Notes: generated by a model not told the origin, from the letters alone. Counted from the first letter of the stretch, positions 1 to 7,122 are shown. The stretch is 8,093 nucleotides of DNA from an uncultured Caulobacteraceae bacterium (GCA_937910255.1 CALEOQ010000294.1:1-8093); one strand, 5' to 3'. Translations and numbers: made by a program.

Positions 1-522
1 GCGATCGGCTATGTGGCCTGGCCTAGCACCGACTTCTTCGCCGATCCGCAGGCCGCCCGCGAGGCCGCCATCCTTGGGGAAATCCTGCGTCTGCGCCTGG
101 TGGAAGAGCTGCGCGAAAGCCAGGGCGCGACCTATTCCCCCTCGGTCAACTACAACCACTCCTATGTCTGGACCGGCTGGGGCTACGTCTCGGCGAGCGT
201 GGAGATTCCGCCGGACGGGCTTGACGCCTTCTTCGCCGACGTAGCCGAGATCGCCGACGATCTTCGCCGCAACCCCGTGGGTGACGATGAACTGGAGCGC
301 GCGCGTCAACCGAGGCTGGAGCGCATCGAGCGCGCACGGGTGGGCAACGACTATTGGCTGAGCGAGCTGGCTCGCACCCAGACGGACCCCCGCCGGCTGG
401 AGGCCATCCGCGCTGTCATCCCGGGCACCGAACGGGTGAGCGCCGCCGACGTGCAGCGCGCGGCCGAGCGGATCCTTTCGCCCGACCGCACCTGGAAGAT
501 CGAAGTGGTCCCGGAGAGCTAA
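1..522 (+). CDS. M16 (insulinase-family) zinc metalloprotease, C-terminal fragment
   Basis: The frame is open from base 1 and ends with TAA at 520-522, so about 173 residues are present and the 5' end lies outside the window. The GTG at 13 is internal and not a start. The stretch RLVEELRESQGATYS (from about residue 29) is the typical signature of the C-terminal (non-catalytic, clamshell) half of M16 peptidases, and the helical ELERARQPRLERIE region that follows also fits. The zinc-binding HXXEH motif belongs to the N-terminal half of the family and would lie upstream. Long M16 proteins of this kind (PqqL/zinc-protease type) are usually periplasmic or envelope-associated, but localisation cannot be judged without the N-terminus. 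The gene converges on the 529-1245 gene with only 6 bases between stops. Family call is confident; substrate unknown. Confidence 0.88.
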   Translation, partial: AIGYVAWPSTDFFADPQAAREAAILGEILRLRLVEELRESQGATYSPSVNYNHSYVWTGWGYVSASVEIPPDGLDAFFADVAEIADDLRRNPVGDDELERARQPRLERIERARVGNDYWLSELARTQTDPRRLEAIRAVIPGTERVSAADVQRAAERILSPDRTWKIEVVPES

Positions 523-528
523 AGCCCT

Positions 529-1245
529 TTAGTAGACCGTGCCGCCGACGCCACCGTCGAGGCTCAGCGCCATGGAGGATGAGGACTCCGAATATTCCTC
601 TTCCTCGCGATAGGCGGTGTAGGTCTCGGTGCTGACCATGGTCAGGATCTTGATGCCGGCTCCGAAGCGACGGAGCAGCGAGCGCTCGTTGCAATCGCGG
701 GCCGGCTTCTGCGGACGGCAGGTCACCTGGCCGCCAGGGGCGTGATAGAGAGCTTCGCCCTTGGCGCAGACCAGCGACTGGCCGCCGGAGAAGTCCACCT
801 GGCCGGAATATTCGGCGATGGTCGCCTGCAGGCGTGTGCCCGCCAGGCAGCGATAGAGTTCGCCATCGAAAATGTCGCGGACCTCACGCTCGGGAAAGAG
901 CTGGGCGGCCGGGTGCGGCGACTGGCGATCGTCAATGCAGACGGCCTGGATCACCACGCGGCGGGTGCGCGAGCGGGTCGCCTCATAGGCCGTGCGCTTC
1001 ATCTTGCGACCGCCCTCGACGTTCAGACCCTGGATGAGGCCGGTGGCCACGGGCGGCGAATAGTAGCCGCCACCGCCGCCACCGCCGTAATAGACGGCCG
1101 AACCTGCGCCGGCGCCTGCGCCCCGGTCGTCGGGTCGCGCTGAACGCCCGATCCGTGGTGTGAAGGCGCGCGATGAGGCCGACGACAACCGCAATGGCGT
1201 GCGGGGTTTCGGCTCCGATACGCCGGCCTTCCTGCTACGGCCCAC
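529..1245 (-). CDS. Gly-rich, Cys-containing hypothetical protein, probably exported; 5' end uncertain
   Basis: I do not recognise this family. From the GTG at 1245 the frame encodes 238 residues ending in TAA. The first ~45 residues are basic and Ser/Arg/Pro-rich with no signal peptide, and GC at third codon positions falls to about three quarters there, so this start is doubtful. The body looks like a real protein. It has a Gly tract flanked by tyrosines (residues 52-62), then a folded-looking part (about 97-205) with five cysteines (C103, C133, C160, C176, C185), and an acidic/serine tail (EEEEY then SSSS, about 214-224). Cysteines plus Gly/Tyr-rich sequence suggest a secreted or envelope protein, which is inference. 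No in-frame ATG occurs before M82, which would be too late. A hydrophobic stretch in another frame just upstream suggests the true N-terminus was lost through a frameshift. It is divergent from the cyclase gene and convergent with the M16 gene. Confidence 0.6.
   Translation of the reverse strand: MGRSRKAGVSEPKPRTPLRLSSASSRAFTPRIGRSARPDDRGAGAGAGSAVYYGGGGGGGYYSPPVATGLIQGLNVEGGRKMKRTAYEATRSRTRRVVIQAVCIDDRQSPHPAAQLFPEREVRDIFDGELYRCLAGTRLQATIAEYSGQVDFSGGQSLVCAKGEALYHAPGGQVTCRPQKPARDCNERSLLRRFGAGIKILTMVSTETYTAYREEEEYSESSSSMALSLDGGVGGTVY
1060..1092 (-). repeat. GGN-codon tract encoding seven glycines between tyrosine pairs
   Basis: On the minus strand this is a low-complexity run of Gly codons flanked on each side by two Tyr codons (residues 52-62 of the 529-1245 product). 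On the plus strand it reads as repeated ccg/cca triplets. Such tracts are prone to slippage and to sequencing error, which is relevant to the uncertain reading frame just upstream. It is probably a flexible linker in the protein. Confidence 0.5.
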
Positions 1246-1391
1246 GCCGACCCGCGAAGACTGAAAATCAGACGCAGGTTGGAGCTCGGCCTTAACGGCT
1301 CGTTCGGCTCTCCCCGCTAACCTCTGTTCGACGAATAAGGGGAATATCTGCGGTCCCGAAAGGCGACAGCGGAGGGCGGGGAAGACGACAA
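1246..1391. other. Divergent intergenic region upstream of the diguanylate cyclase
   Basis: About 146 bases separate the doubtful start of the minus-strand gene from the cyclase ATG. It is the only place in the window where promoters for both genes would be expected. I see no convincing sigma-70 -35/-10 pair and no full CtrA site (TTAA-N7-TTAA); a single TTAAC at 1302-1306 is not enough to call one. A weak purine-rich ribosome-binding stretch (GGGGAAG, 1378-1384) lies just before the cyclase ATG. The minus-strand frame stays open through this region, but it contains no ATG. Confidence 0.4.
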
Positions 1392-2447
1392 ATGTCTCAA
1401 GAAGTCGAGACCAAGCTCCGAGGGCCAGAAGGCTTCAACTTGGCGCGCAAGGCCATCGAACAGATGGAACGCCACGGAATCTGGCCGACAGCGGTCAATT
1501 TCGAACTCTGGGTCAATTATCTGGCTGACCCCGATGGGGCGCTTGGCCAGGAAATCACCCGCCTGCTGGAGATCGGCGACGCCTTCACCGATTCCGTCAG
1601 CGAGGGACTGGCCGCCCTTTACCTGCCCAAGGCGAAGCTCAACGATCAGATCCGCGACACCGGCGATCAGTTGAGCCGCGAGCTGGCCTCGGTTTCCGCG
1701 GCCATCAATTCAGCCAAGAAATCCAGCGAAGCCTACGGCCTGACCCTGGCCAGCGCCTCGCAGTCCCTCACCGCCGAAGCCGGGATCGCCAGCCTGGAAG
1801 CCACGGTGAAAACCCTGGCCGGCGCCACCCAGCGGGTGCAGGCCGAGAACAAGTCCCTGGAGCGGCGCCTCAGCGAGTCGTCCAGCGAGGTGGCGCGGCT
1901 GCGCGAGCACCTGGAACAGGTGCGCCGCGACGCCACCACCGACGGGCTCACCAACCTGGCCAACCGCAAGGCCTTTGACGAAGAACTCGAGCGCGCCTGC
2001 CAGGAGGCTGACGCCACCGGTCACAGCCTGACCCTGGCCCTGATCGATATCGACCACTTCAAGGGCTTCAACGACACCTGGGGCCACCAGACCGGCGATC
2101 AGGTGATCCGCTATGTCGCCAGCGTCATTGGCCGGTTGGGCGCCACGCCGCGCCTGGCGGCCCGCTATGGCGGTGAGGAATTCGCCATCATCTTCCCCGG
2201 CGAGGACCACCACGCCGCCTTCACGACCCTGGAAGAGATTCGCCAGGAGATCGCCTCGCGGGTGCTGAAGCGGCGTTCGACCAACGAGGACCTGGGCAAG
2301 ATCACCGTATCGGCCGGTTTCGCCGAACGGCGGCCCGGCGAAAGTGGGCATAATGTGATGGAGCGGGCCGACGGCGCCCTCTATGCCTCCAAGCATGGCG
2401 GCCGCAATCTGGTGAGCATGGCCGATCCCATCCCCAATGCGGCCTGA
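1392..2447 (+). CDS. Diguanylate cyclase (GGEEF), DgcB-like, with N-terminal helical/coiled-coil region
   Basis: The product is 351 aa. It should condense two GTP into cyclic di-GMP, the second messenger controlling motility, surface attachment and cell cycle in Caulobacter-type bacteria. Residues 1-90 form a helical region with LRGPEGFNLARKAIEQMERHGIWP near the start. Residues about 90-180 are Ala/Ser/Glu/Arg-rich with heptad character and probably form a dimerising coiled coil. The GGDEF domain spans about 181-345, with DGLTNLANR (184-192), the metal-binding LIDIDHFK (217-224) and the active-site signature GGEEF (260-264). No transmembrane segment or signal peptide is visible, so it should be cytoplasmic. 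The inhibitory I-site (RxxD five residues before the signature) reads ATPR (251-254), so both key residues are absent. Architecture and SUF neighbourhood recall Caulobacter DgcB, but orthology is inference, so no symbol is given. ATG start chosen, with weak upstream GGGGAAG. Confidence 0.93.
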   Translation: MSQEVETKLRGPEGFNLARKAIEQMERHGIWPTAVNFELWVNYLADPDGALGQEITRLLEIGDAFTDSVSEGLAALYLPKAKLNDQIRDTGDQLSRELASVSAAINSAKKSSEAYGLTLASASQSLTAEAGIASLEATVKTLAGATQRVQAENKSLERRLSESSSEVARLREHLEQVRRDATTDGLTNLANRKAFDEELERACQEADATGHSLTLALIDIDHFKGFNDTWGHQTGDQVIRYVASVIGRLGATPRLAARYGGEEFAIIFPGEDHHAAFTTLEEIRQEIASRVLKRRSTNEDLGKITVSAGFAERRPGESGHNVMERADGALYASKHGGRNLVSMADPIPNAA

Positions 2448-2448
2448 A

Positions 2449-2483
2449 GCGGCGCCAACCATTCCCTCCTTGGCTGACGCCGC
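2449..2483. other. Imperfect inverted repeat downstream of the cyclase gene
   Basis: GCGGCG (2449-2454) plus CCAA (2455-2458, offset by one base) can pair with TTGG (2470-2473) and CGCCGC (2478-2483), leaving a four-base bulge and a short loop. It begins two bases after the cyclase stop, so it could be a 3' hairpin. It lacks a run of T residues and is not a convincing intrinsic terminator. In DNA this GC-rich it could be chance. Confidence 0.25.
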
Positions 2484-2522
2484 GTAGGTTCCTCCAGGAT
2501 CGCGGCCAACGCGACACTGTAC

Positions 2523-2528
2523 GGAGGA
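2523..2528 (+). promoter_or_regulatory. Shine-Dalgarno of the crotonase-family gene
   Basis: GGAGGA lies four bases before the ATG at 2533. It is the strongest ribosome-binding site in the window and fixes the start. The 85-base gap after the cyclase gene leaves room for a separate promoter, but I cannot identify one. Confidence 0.75.
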
Positions 2529-2532
2529 CGCC

Positions 2533-3336
2533 ATGACCTATCAGAAGATCAAGACCTCGATCGCCGAGGGCGTGGCCGTCGTCACCCTGTCTGATCCAGG
2601 CACGCTGAACGCCGCAGGTCTCGACCTGATGGCCGAACTGCAGGACGCCATGGACGGCTTCGCCAAGCCGGAGTCCGGCGTGCGCTGCGTGGTCATCACC
2701 GGCGAGGGTCGAGGCTTCTGCTCAGGCGCCAACCTGTCGGGCCGCGCCGATCCTGCGCCGGCCGCCGCCAGCCCGGAGCCGCCGGATTCCGGCTCGGCCC
2801 TGGAGCGGGTCTACAACCCCTTCGTCACCGGCCTTCGCAACTATCCGATCCCCATCGTCACCGCGGTGAACGGGGCTGCGGCCGGCATCGGCTGCTCCCT
2901 GGCCCTGATGGGCGACCTGATCGTGGCCGGCGAGAGCGGCTACTTCCTGCAGGCCTTCCGCCGCATCGGCCTCGTGCCCGATGGCGGGGCGACCTATCTG
3001 CTCAGCCGCTTGGTTGGCAAGGCCCGGGCCATGGAGCTGACCCTGCTGGGCGAAAAACTGCCGGCGCGCACAGCCCTGGAGTGGGGTCTGATCAACCGCT
3101 GCGTCCCCGACGCCGAGCTGATGCCCACCGCCATGGAGCTGGCCCGCGCCCTGGCCGACGGCCCCAAGGCCCTGGGCTTCATCCGCAGGCTGGTCTGGGA
3201 CGGTCTGGACGCCGAATGGGCCGAGCAACTGCACGCCGAACGGATCGTGCAGCGGGACGCCGGCCGCACCGAAGACTCCCGCGAGGGCGTCATCGCCTTT
3301 CTGGAAAAGCGGCCGGCCAAATTCCAGGGCCGCTAA
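2533..3336 (+). CDS. Enoyl-CoA hydratase/isomerase family protein (crotonase fold, PaaG-like active site)
   Basis: This 267-aa protein has the normal length for a crotonase and acts on acyl-CoA thioesters, probably in the cytoplasm. The two oxyanion-hole segments are visible: GRGFCSGANL (60-69) and NGAAAGIGC (113-121). The catalytic region reads FRRIGLVPDGGATYLLSRLVG (142-162 without gaps). D150 sits where classical hydratases carry their second glutamate, and the first catalytic glutamate is not evident. This pattern matches PaaG-type isomerases (1,2-epoxyphenylacetyl-CoA isomerase/oxepin-CoA forming) and some delta3,delta2-enoyl-CoA isomerases, which use one acidic residue. No other paa or beta-oxidation gene is nearby, so the substrate cannot be assigned. 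A Pro/Ala insertion (about 72-86) lies in the usual variable loop. The gene ends 3 bases from the convergent sufA stop. Confidence 0.9.
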   Translation: MTYQKIKTSIAEGVAVVTLSDPGTLNAAGLDLMAELQDAMDGFAKPESGVRCVVITGEGRGFCSGANLSGRADPAPAAASPEPPDSGSALERVYNPFVTGLRNYPIPIVTAVNGAAAGIGCSLALMGDLIVAGESGYFLQAFRRIGLVPDGGATYLLSRLVGKARAMELTLLGEKLPARTALEWGLINRCVPDAELMPTAMELARALADGPKALGFIRRLVWDGLDAEWAEQLHAERIVQRDAGRTEDSREGVIAFLEKRPAKFQGR

Positions 3337-3339
3337 GCC

Positions 3340-3744
3340 TCAGGAGTCCAGTTCGGCGTCCTGCGGCACGATGGTGACGCTCTCACCGCAGCCGCAGGCG
3401 TCGGTCTCGTTGGGATTGCGGAAGACGAACTTGGACGACAGCTTGGTGGTCTCGTAGTCGATCACCGTTCCGATCAGGAAGAGCACGGCCTTGGGCTCGA
3501 TCAGGATGGTGACGCCCTTGTCCTGCACGACTTCGTCCATGGGATCGGCCGTCTCGGCATATTCCAGGACGTATTCCTGTCCGGCGCAGCCGCCGTTCTT
3601 CACCCCGACCCGCAGGCCGGCATAGGGCTTTTCCGCCCGCGCCATGATCTCCTGCACCCGGGCCGCAGCCGTCTCCGTCAAGGAGACCACCTGGGGCCGG
3701 GGACGGCGCGCGCGGGGGGCTGGCGTGATGCTGAGGTTTTCCAT
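3340..3744 (-). CDS. sufA: SufA/HesB-type A-type Fe-S cluster carrier
   Basis: The product is 134 aa. A-type carriers bind a nascent iron-sulfur cluster and pass it to target apoproteins. The three invariant cysteines are present: C53 in GGCAGQEY, and C117 and C119 in the C-terminal CGCGES motif. The core runs from about residue 19 (VVSLTETAAARVQEIM) to the end. The first ~18 residues are a basic Arg/Pro-rich extension relative to the minimal IscA domain. It is the last gene of the SUF operon and starts 15 bases after the sufT stop, without a strong Shine-Dalgarno, so it may depend on translation from upstream. SufA is preferred over IscA or ErpA because of the operon; the domain alone would not separate these. 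Confidence 0.92.
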   Translation of the reverse strand: MENLSITPAPRARRPRPQVVSLTETAAARVQEIMARAEKPYAGLRVGVKNGGCAGQEYVLEYAETADPMDEVVQDKGVTILIEPKAVLFLIGTVIDYETTKLSSKFVFRNPNETDACGCGESVTIVPQDAELDS

Positions 3745-3759
3745 GATCAGAATATGGGG

Positions 3760-4128
3760 TCAGAACATGTTCAATTGAAGCTTGGCCTCGTCCGACATCC
3801 GCGAGGGATCCCATGGCGGATCAAAGACCAGCTCGACATTGCAGGATTTGAGGCCGGGAATCTCCATCACCGCGTCCTGCACCCAGCCGGGCATCTCGCC
3901 AGCCACCGGGCAACCGGGCGCGGTCAGGGTCATGTCGATGGCCACGTCCTTCTGGTCTGAGACATCGACCTTGTAGATGAGGCCGAGCTCGTAGATGTCC
4001 ACCGGGATTTCCGGGTCATAGACCGACTTCAGCTTGTCGATCAGCTGGTCGGTCAGGGCGTCTAGCTCCGCTTTTGACAGCGGCGCAGCGTCCTCAGTGT
4101 GGGTGGGGGCGTCATCCATGGCGTTCAC
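3760..4128 (-). CDS. sufT: SufT, DUF59/MIP18-family Fe-S maturation protein
   Basis: The product is 122 aa if it begins at the GTG of 4128, or 119 aa from the ATG at 4119. The GTG makes a 4-base GTGA overlap with the sufS stop, the same arrangement seen elsewhere in this operon, so both starts are plausible. The DUF59 core is clear: VYDPEIPVDIYELGLIY (36-52), then TLTAPGCPVAGEMP (67-80) with the conserved C73, and a C-terminal part with LVFDPPWDPSRMS (100-112). The family is implicated in Fe-S cluster maturation and carrying in bacteria, and in cytosolic Fe-S assembly in eukaryotes (MIP18/CIAO2). The first ~18 residues are an acidic, probably disordered leader. Placement between sufS and sufA is standard for alphaproteobacterial SUF operons. 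Confidence 0.92.
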   Translation of the reverse strand: MNAMDDAPTHTEDAAPLSKAELDALTDQLIDKLKSVYDPEIPVDIYELGLIYKVDVSDQKDVAIDMTLTAPGCPVAGEMPGWVQDAVMEIPGLKSCNVELVFDPPWDPSRMSDEAKLQLNMF

Positions 4129-5339
4129 GCGAAAAAGGTTTGGGTCTTGGAAAGGGATTGGACGAAGGCGTCGATGTCGGCCTCGGTATTGTAGAGCCCG
4201 ATGGAAGCCCGGGCGCTGGAGGTCACCCCGAAACGCCGCATGAGCGGCTCGGCGCAGTGGGTGCCGGCGCGGACCGCGACGCCGTAGCGGTCGAGAATCT
4301 GGGCCACGTCGTGGGCGTGGGCGCCCTCCATCATGAAGGACAGGATGGCCCCCTTACCCGGCGCCTCGCCGATGACGCGCAGCCAGTTGGCGCCGGCCAG
4401 ACCCTCCATCATGTGGTCATAGAGACGCGCCTCATGGGCGGCGATGGCCGGACGGTCCAGACCGTTCAGCCATTCGATCGCCGCCCCCAGGCCGATGGCC
4501 TCGATGATCGGCGGGGTGCCCGCCTCGAACCGATGGGGCGGATCGGCATAGGTGATGGCCTCTTCGGTCACCAGACCGATCATCTCCCCGCCCCCCTGAT
4601 AGGGCGGCAGGTCGGCCAGCCGCTCGGCCTTGCCATAGAGGATGCCGATACCGGTCGGGCCGTAGAGCTTGTGGCCGGAGAAGACATAGAAGTCGGCGTC
4701 GATCGCCTTCACGTCCACCGGCTGGTGGACGATGGCCTGGCAGCCGTCCACCAGCACCAGGGCGCCGGCCTCATGGGCCATGCGGGTCATGTCCATGGCC
4801 GGATTGACCGTGCCCAGCACGTTGGACATGTGGCTGAAGGCGACGATCCGGGTGCGCGGCCCCAGCATCTGGCGGAAGGCGTCCAGATCCAGTTCGCCCG
4901 TCTCCGTCACCGGGACAAACCGTAGGACCACCCCCAGACGCTCACGCAGGAAGTGCCAGGGCACGATATTCGCGTGGTGCTCCATCTGGGTGAGCAGGAT
5001 CTCGTCGCCGGCCGACAGGGTCCCGGCCAGGCCCGCCGCCACCAGATTGATCGCCTCGGTGCCGCCCTTGGTGAAGACGACCTCGCCCTCACCGGCGTTG
5101 ATGAAAGCCGCCACCGAACGGCGGGCGGCCTCATAGGCCTCAGTGGTTTCATTGGCCAGCGTGTGCAGGCCCCGGTGAACGTTGGCGTAGGAATGCGTCA
5201 TCGCCCCGGTCATGGCCTCGATCACGGCCCGCGGCTTCTGGGCCGAGGCTGCGGAGTCCAGATAGACCAGCGGCTTGCCATTCACCTGACGCTGCAGGAT
5301 GGGGAACTGCGCCCGCACGGTGTCCACGTCGAAGGCCAT
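4125..5339 (-). CDS. sufS: SufS, PLP-dependent cysteine desulfurase
   Basis: This 404-aa enzyme removes sulfur from L-cysteine, giving alanine and an enzyme persulfide that feeds the SufBCD scaffold. It has family-typical length. Visible residues are H121 in MEHHAN, D198 in LVDGCQ, the PLP Schiff-base lysine K224 in FSGHKLYGPTG, the FEAGTPP segment (271-277) and the sulfur-accepting cysteine C362 in RAGTHCAEPLM. The N-terminal VYLDSAASAQKP (25-36) and the short active-site cysteine loop fit the SufS/CsdA (group II) class rather than IscS. No sufE or sufU partner is encoded in the window, so the sulfur relay partner must be elsewhere. The ATG shares one base with the sufD stop (TGATG), which supports this start and translational coupling. 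Confidence 0.96.
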   Translation of the reverse strand: MAFDVDTVRAQFPILQRQVNGKPLVYLDSAASAQKPRAVIEAMTGAMTHSYANVHRGLHTLANETTEAYEAARRSVAAFINAGEGEVVFTKGGTEAINLVAAGLAGTLSAGDEILLTQMEHHANIVPWHFLRERLGVVLRFVPVTETGELDLDAFRQMLGPRTRIVAFSHMSNVLGTVNPAMDMTRMAHEAGALVLVDGCQAIVHQPVDVKAIDADFYVFSGHKLYGPTGIGILYGKAERLADLPPYQGGGEMIGLVTEEAITYADPPHRFEAGTPPIIEAIGLGAAIEWLNGLDRPAIAAHEARLYDHMMEGLAGANWLRVIGEAPGKGAILSFMMEGAHAHDVAQILDRYGVAVRAGTHCAEPLMRRFGVTSSARASIGLYNTEADIDAFVQSLSKTQTFFA

Positions 5340-6379
5340 CAGGCGATCCGCCCGTCTTGCGCCCAGGACCGCAGGCGTTCGCGCACGGCCTCAGTCTCGA
5401 TCCGGTCGATCACCTCGCCGATGAAGGCTTCGGTGAGCATGGCCCGCGCCACATCCTCGGGCATGCCCCGCTGACGGGCGTAGAACAGGGCGTCCTCGTC
5501 CAGGGCGCCGACCGTGTTGCCGTGGGCGCAGGCCACGTCGTCGGCGAAGATCAGCAGTTCGGGCTTGGCGTCCACCTCGGCCCGATCCGACAGGACCAGC
5601 GCATGGTGGCCCATGCGCGCATCGGTGCGGTCGGCGCCGGGGCTGACCGTGATCCGCCCCTGGAAGACGGCCCGGGCCTGGTCATCGACCACGCCCTTGA
5701 TCAGCTGATCTGTGGTCCCGTCGGCGCCGGCGTGGTTCACCGCGCTGGTCAGGTCGGCATGGCCGCGGCCGCGCACCCGATAGGCGCCGTCCATCCGCAC
5801 GGCGGCGTCTTGGCCGGGATGGGTGACGCGGGTCTCCAGCCGCTGGCGCTTGGCGCCGGTGGTGAGCGTGGTCTGGGCCAGCCGAGCCCGGGGGGCGAGG
5901 TCCACCGTGGCGGTGCTGACGCTGACCGCGTCCTCGTCATCCTGGGCCAGGATGATCCGCTCCAGGACGGCGTCCTCGGCCAGATCGACGGCCAGGTTCG
6001 CATCGGCCAGATAGCCCGCCGCCAGGCCCTCATAGGACTCCAGCAGGGTCAGACGCGCCCCGGCGCCCAGGCTGATCGAGAGGCTCGCCCCATGGGCCGT
6101 CTCTGCGGTCGCCGAGACGAAGCGAAGGCGAAGGGTCCGTGTCTCACCCGGGGCCAGCCGCAGAAGGCCTGCGTCGCCGAGCACCCGGCCGTTGACCACG
6201 GCGATCTCAGCCTCGCCCAGGTCGCCGAACGGACCAGGCTTAGCCGGCGCAGCCGCCGTCGGCGACGGCGCAGGCAGTTCGCGGATCAGGGCGCGCAGGT
6301 CGGTCCAGCGCCAGTCTTCGTCACGACGGCTGGGCAGTTGGGCGACGTCGCGGTCGCGCAGGGCGGCGGCGAGGGTCAA
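5339..6379 (-). CDS. sufD: SufD, Fe-S scaffold subunit
   Basis: The product is 346 aa and forms the SufBC2D scaffold complex with SufB and SufC in the cytoplasm. The N-terminal LPSRRDEDWRWTDLR (15-29) is characteristic of SufD. The middle is a beta-helix with regularly spaced hydrophobic strands, and the C-terminal SufB/SufD core includes KPELLIFADDVACAHGNTVG (272-291). H286 in CAHG matches the SufD histidine (His360 in E. coli numbering) reported to take part in nascent cluster formation at the SufB-SufD interface. The start is a TTG at 6379 that overlaps the sufC stop as TTGA. A Shine-Dalgarno-like GAGGG (plus-strand ccctc 6384-6388) sits four bases upstream and supports it, and there is no ATG nearby. 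The stop shares one base with the sufS ATG. Confidence 0.93.
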   Translation of the reverse strand: MTLAAALRDRDVAQLPSRRDEDWRWTDLRALIRELPAPSPTAAAPAKPGPFGDLGEAEIAVVNGRVLGDAGLLRLAPGETRTLRLRFVSATAETAHGASLSISLGAGARLTLLESYEGLAAGYLADANLAVDLAEDAVLERIILAQDDEDAVSVSTATVDLAPRARLAQTTLTTGAKRQRLETRVTHPGQDAAVRMDGAYRVRGRGHADLTSAVNHAGADGTTDQLIKGVVDDQARAVFQGRITVSPGADRTDARMGHHALVLSDRAEVDAKPELLIFADDVACAHGNTVGALDEDALFYARQRGMPEDVARAMLTEAFIGEVIDRIETEAVRERLRSWAQDGRIA

Positions 6380-7122
6380 GCGGCCCTCGCATACTTGTCA
6401 TAGCCTTCGCGCTCCAACTCGTGGGCCAGCTCCGGCCCGCCGGACGCGGCGATGCGCCCCGCGGCCAGGACGTGGACCTTGTCGGGGCGGATATAGTCCA
6501 GCAGGCGCTGGTAGTGGGTGATCACCAGCATGGCGCGATCAGGGCTGCGCAGGGCGTTGACCCCGTCGGCGACGATCTTCAGGGCGTCGATATCGAGGCC
6601 GGAATCGGTTTCGTCGAGGATCAGCAGGCGGGGCGAAAGCATCGCCATCTGAAAGATTTCCATCCGCTTCTTCTCACCGCCCGAGAAGCCGACATTCAGC
6701 GGGCGCTTGAGCATGTCGAAGTCGATCTTGAGCTGGCCAGCCACTTCGCGGGCGCGCTTGAGGAATTCCGGGGCGCTGACCTCGGCCTCGCCGCGGGCCT
6801 TGCGCTGGGCGTTCATCGCCGTGCGGATGAAGGTCATGGCCGGCACGCCGGGGATTTCCAGCGGGTATTGGAACGACAGGAAGAGGCCCCGGGCGGCCCG
6901 TTCGTCCGGCTCCAGCGCCAGCAGGTCCTCGCCGTCCAGGGTCGCGGTTCCCTCCGTCACCTCATAGCCCTGACGGCCGGTCAGGACGTAGGATAGGGTC
7001 GACTTGCCCGCGCCATTGGGACCCATGATGGCGTGGACCTCGCCCGCCGGCAGGTCGAGGGTCAGGCCCTTCAGGATCTCGGCCTCGGCGACACGGGCAT
7101 GCAGGTTGTTGATCGACAGCAT
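6376..7122 (-). CDS. sufC: SufC, ABC-type ATPase of the SUF scaffold
   Basis: This 248-aa protein is a soluble ABC ATPase that drives conformational change in the SufB-SufD scaffold. All nucleotide-binding motifs are intact: Walker A GPNGAGKST (34-42), Q-loop Q85 in LSFQYP, signature FSGGEKKR (146-153), Walker B LLILDETDSGLD (166-177) with catalytic E171, and the switch histidine H203 in VITHYQRLLDYI. ETDSGLD and the FSGGEKKR signature are typical of SufC rather than membrane-transporter ATPases, and no permease is nearby. The ATG shares one base with the stop of the small upstream gene (TGATG), and the stop overlaps the sufD TTG. Confidence 0.97.
   Translation of the reverse strand: MLSINNLHARVAEAEILKGLTLDLPAGEVHAIMGPNGAGKSTLSYVLTGRQGYEVTEGTATLDGEDLLALEPDERAARGLFLSFQYPLEIPGVPAMTFIRTAMNAQRKARGEAEVSAPEFLKRAREVAGQLKIDFDMLKRPLNVGFSGGEKKRMEIFQMAMLSPRLLILDETDSGLDIDALKIVADGVNALRSPDRAMLVITHYQRLLDYIRPDKVHVLAAGRIAASGGPELAHELEREGYDKYARAA

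Noticed and set aside
1060..1092. Triplet repeat as a possible regulatory or CRISPR-like element
   Set aside because: It is a single short run of Gly codons inside a coding sequence, with no spacer/repeat structure. No CRISPR, tRNA, rRNA or insertion sequence was seen anywhere in the window.
742..1143. 133-aa open frame on the plus strand, including an AGEVHLAGIFGDG-like segment
   Set aside because: It is antisense to the Cys-containing body of the 529-1245 gene, which has better protein-like features; this frame shows no motif.
1300..1325. TTAAC at 1302 as a CtrA-binding site upstream of the cyclase
   Set aside because: The second half-site at the right spacing is missing, so it is one chance match in an AT-richer patch.
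1710..2534. 274-aa open frame on the minus strand opposite the cyclase
   Set aside because: It overlaps a clear GGDEF protein in antisense and has shadow-like Gly/Ala/Val-rich composition.
4074..4925. 283-aa open frame on the plus strand opposite sufS
   Set aside because: It is an antisense shadow of sufS, with low-complexity Gly/Asp/His/Val composition and no recognisable motif.
5357..6403. 348-aa open frame on the plus strand opposite sufD
   Set aside because: It is antisense to an unambiguous sufD, its Gly/Gln/Val/His-rich composition is typical of antisense frames in GC-rich DNA, and it matches no family I know.
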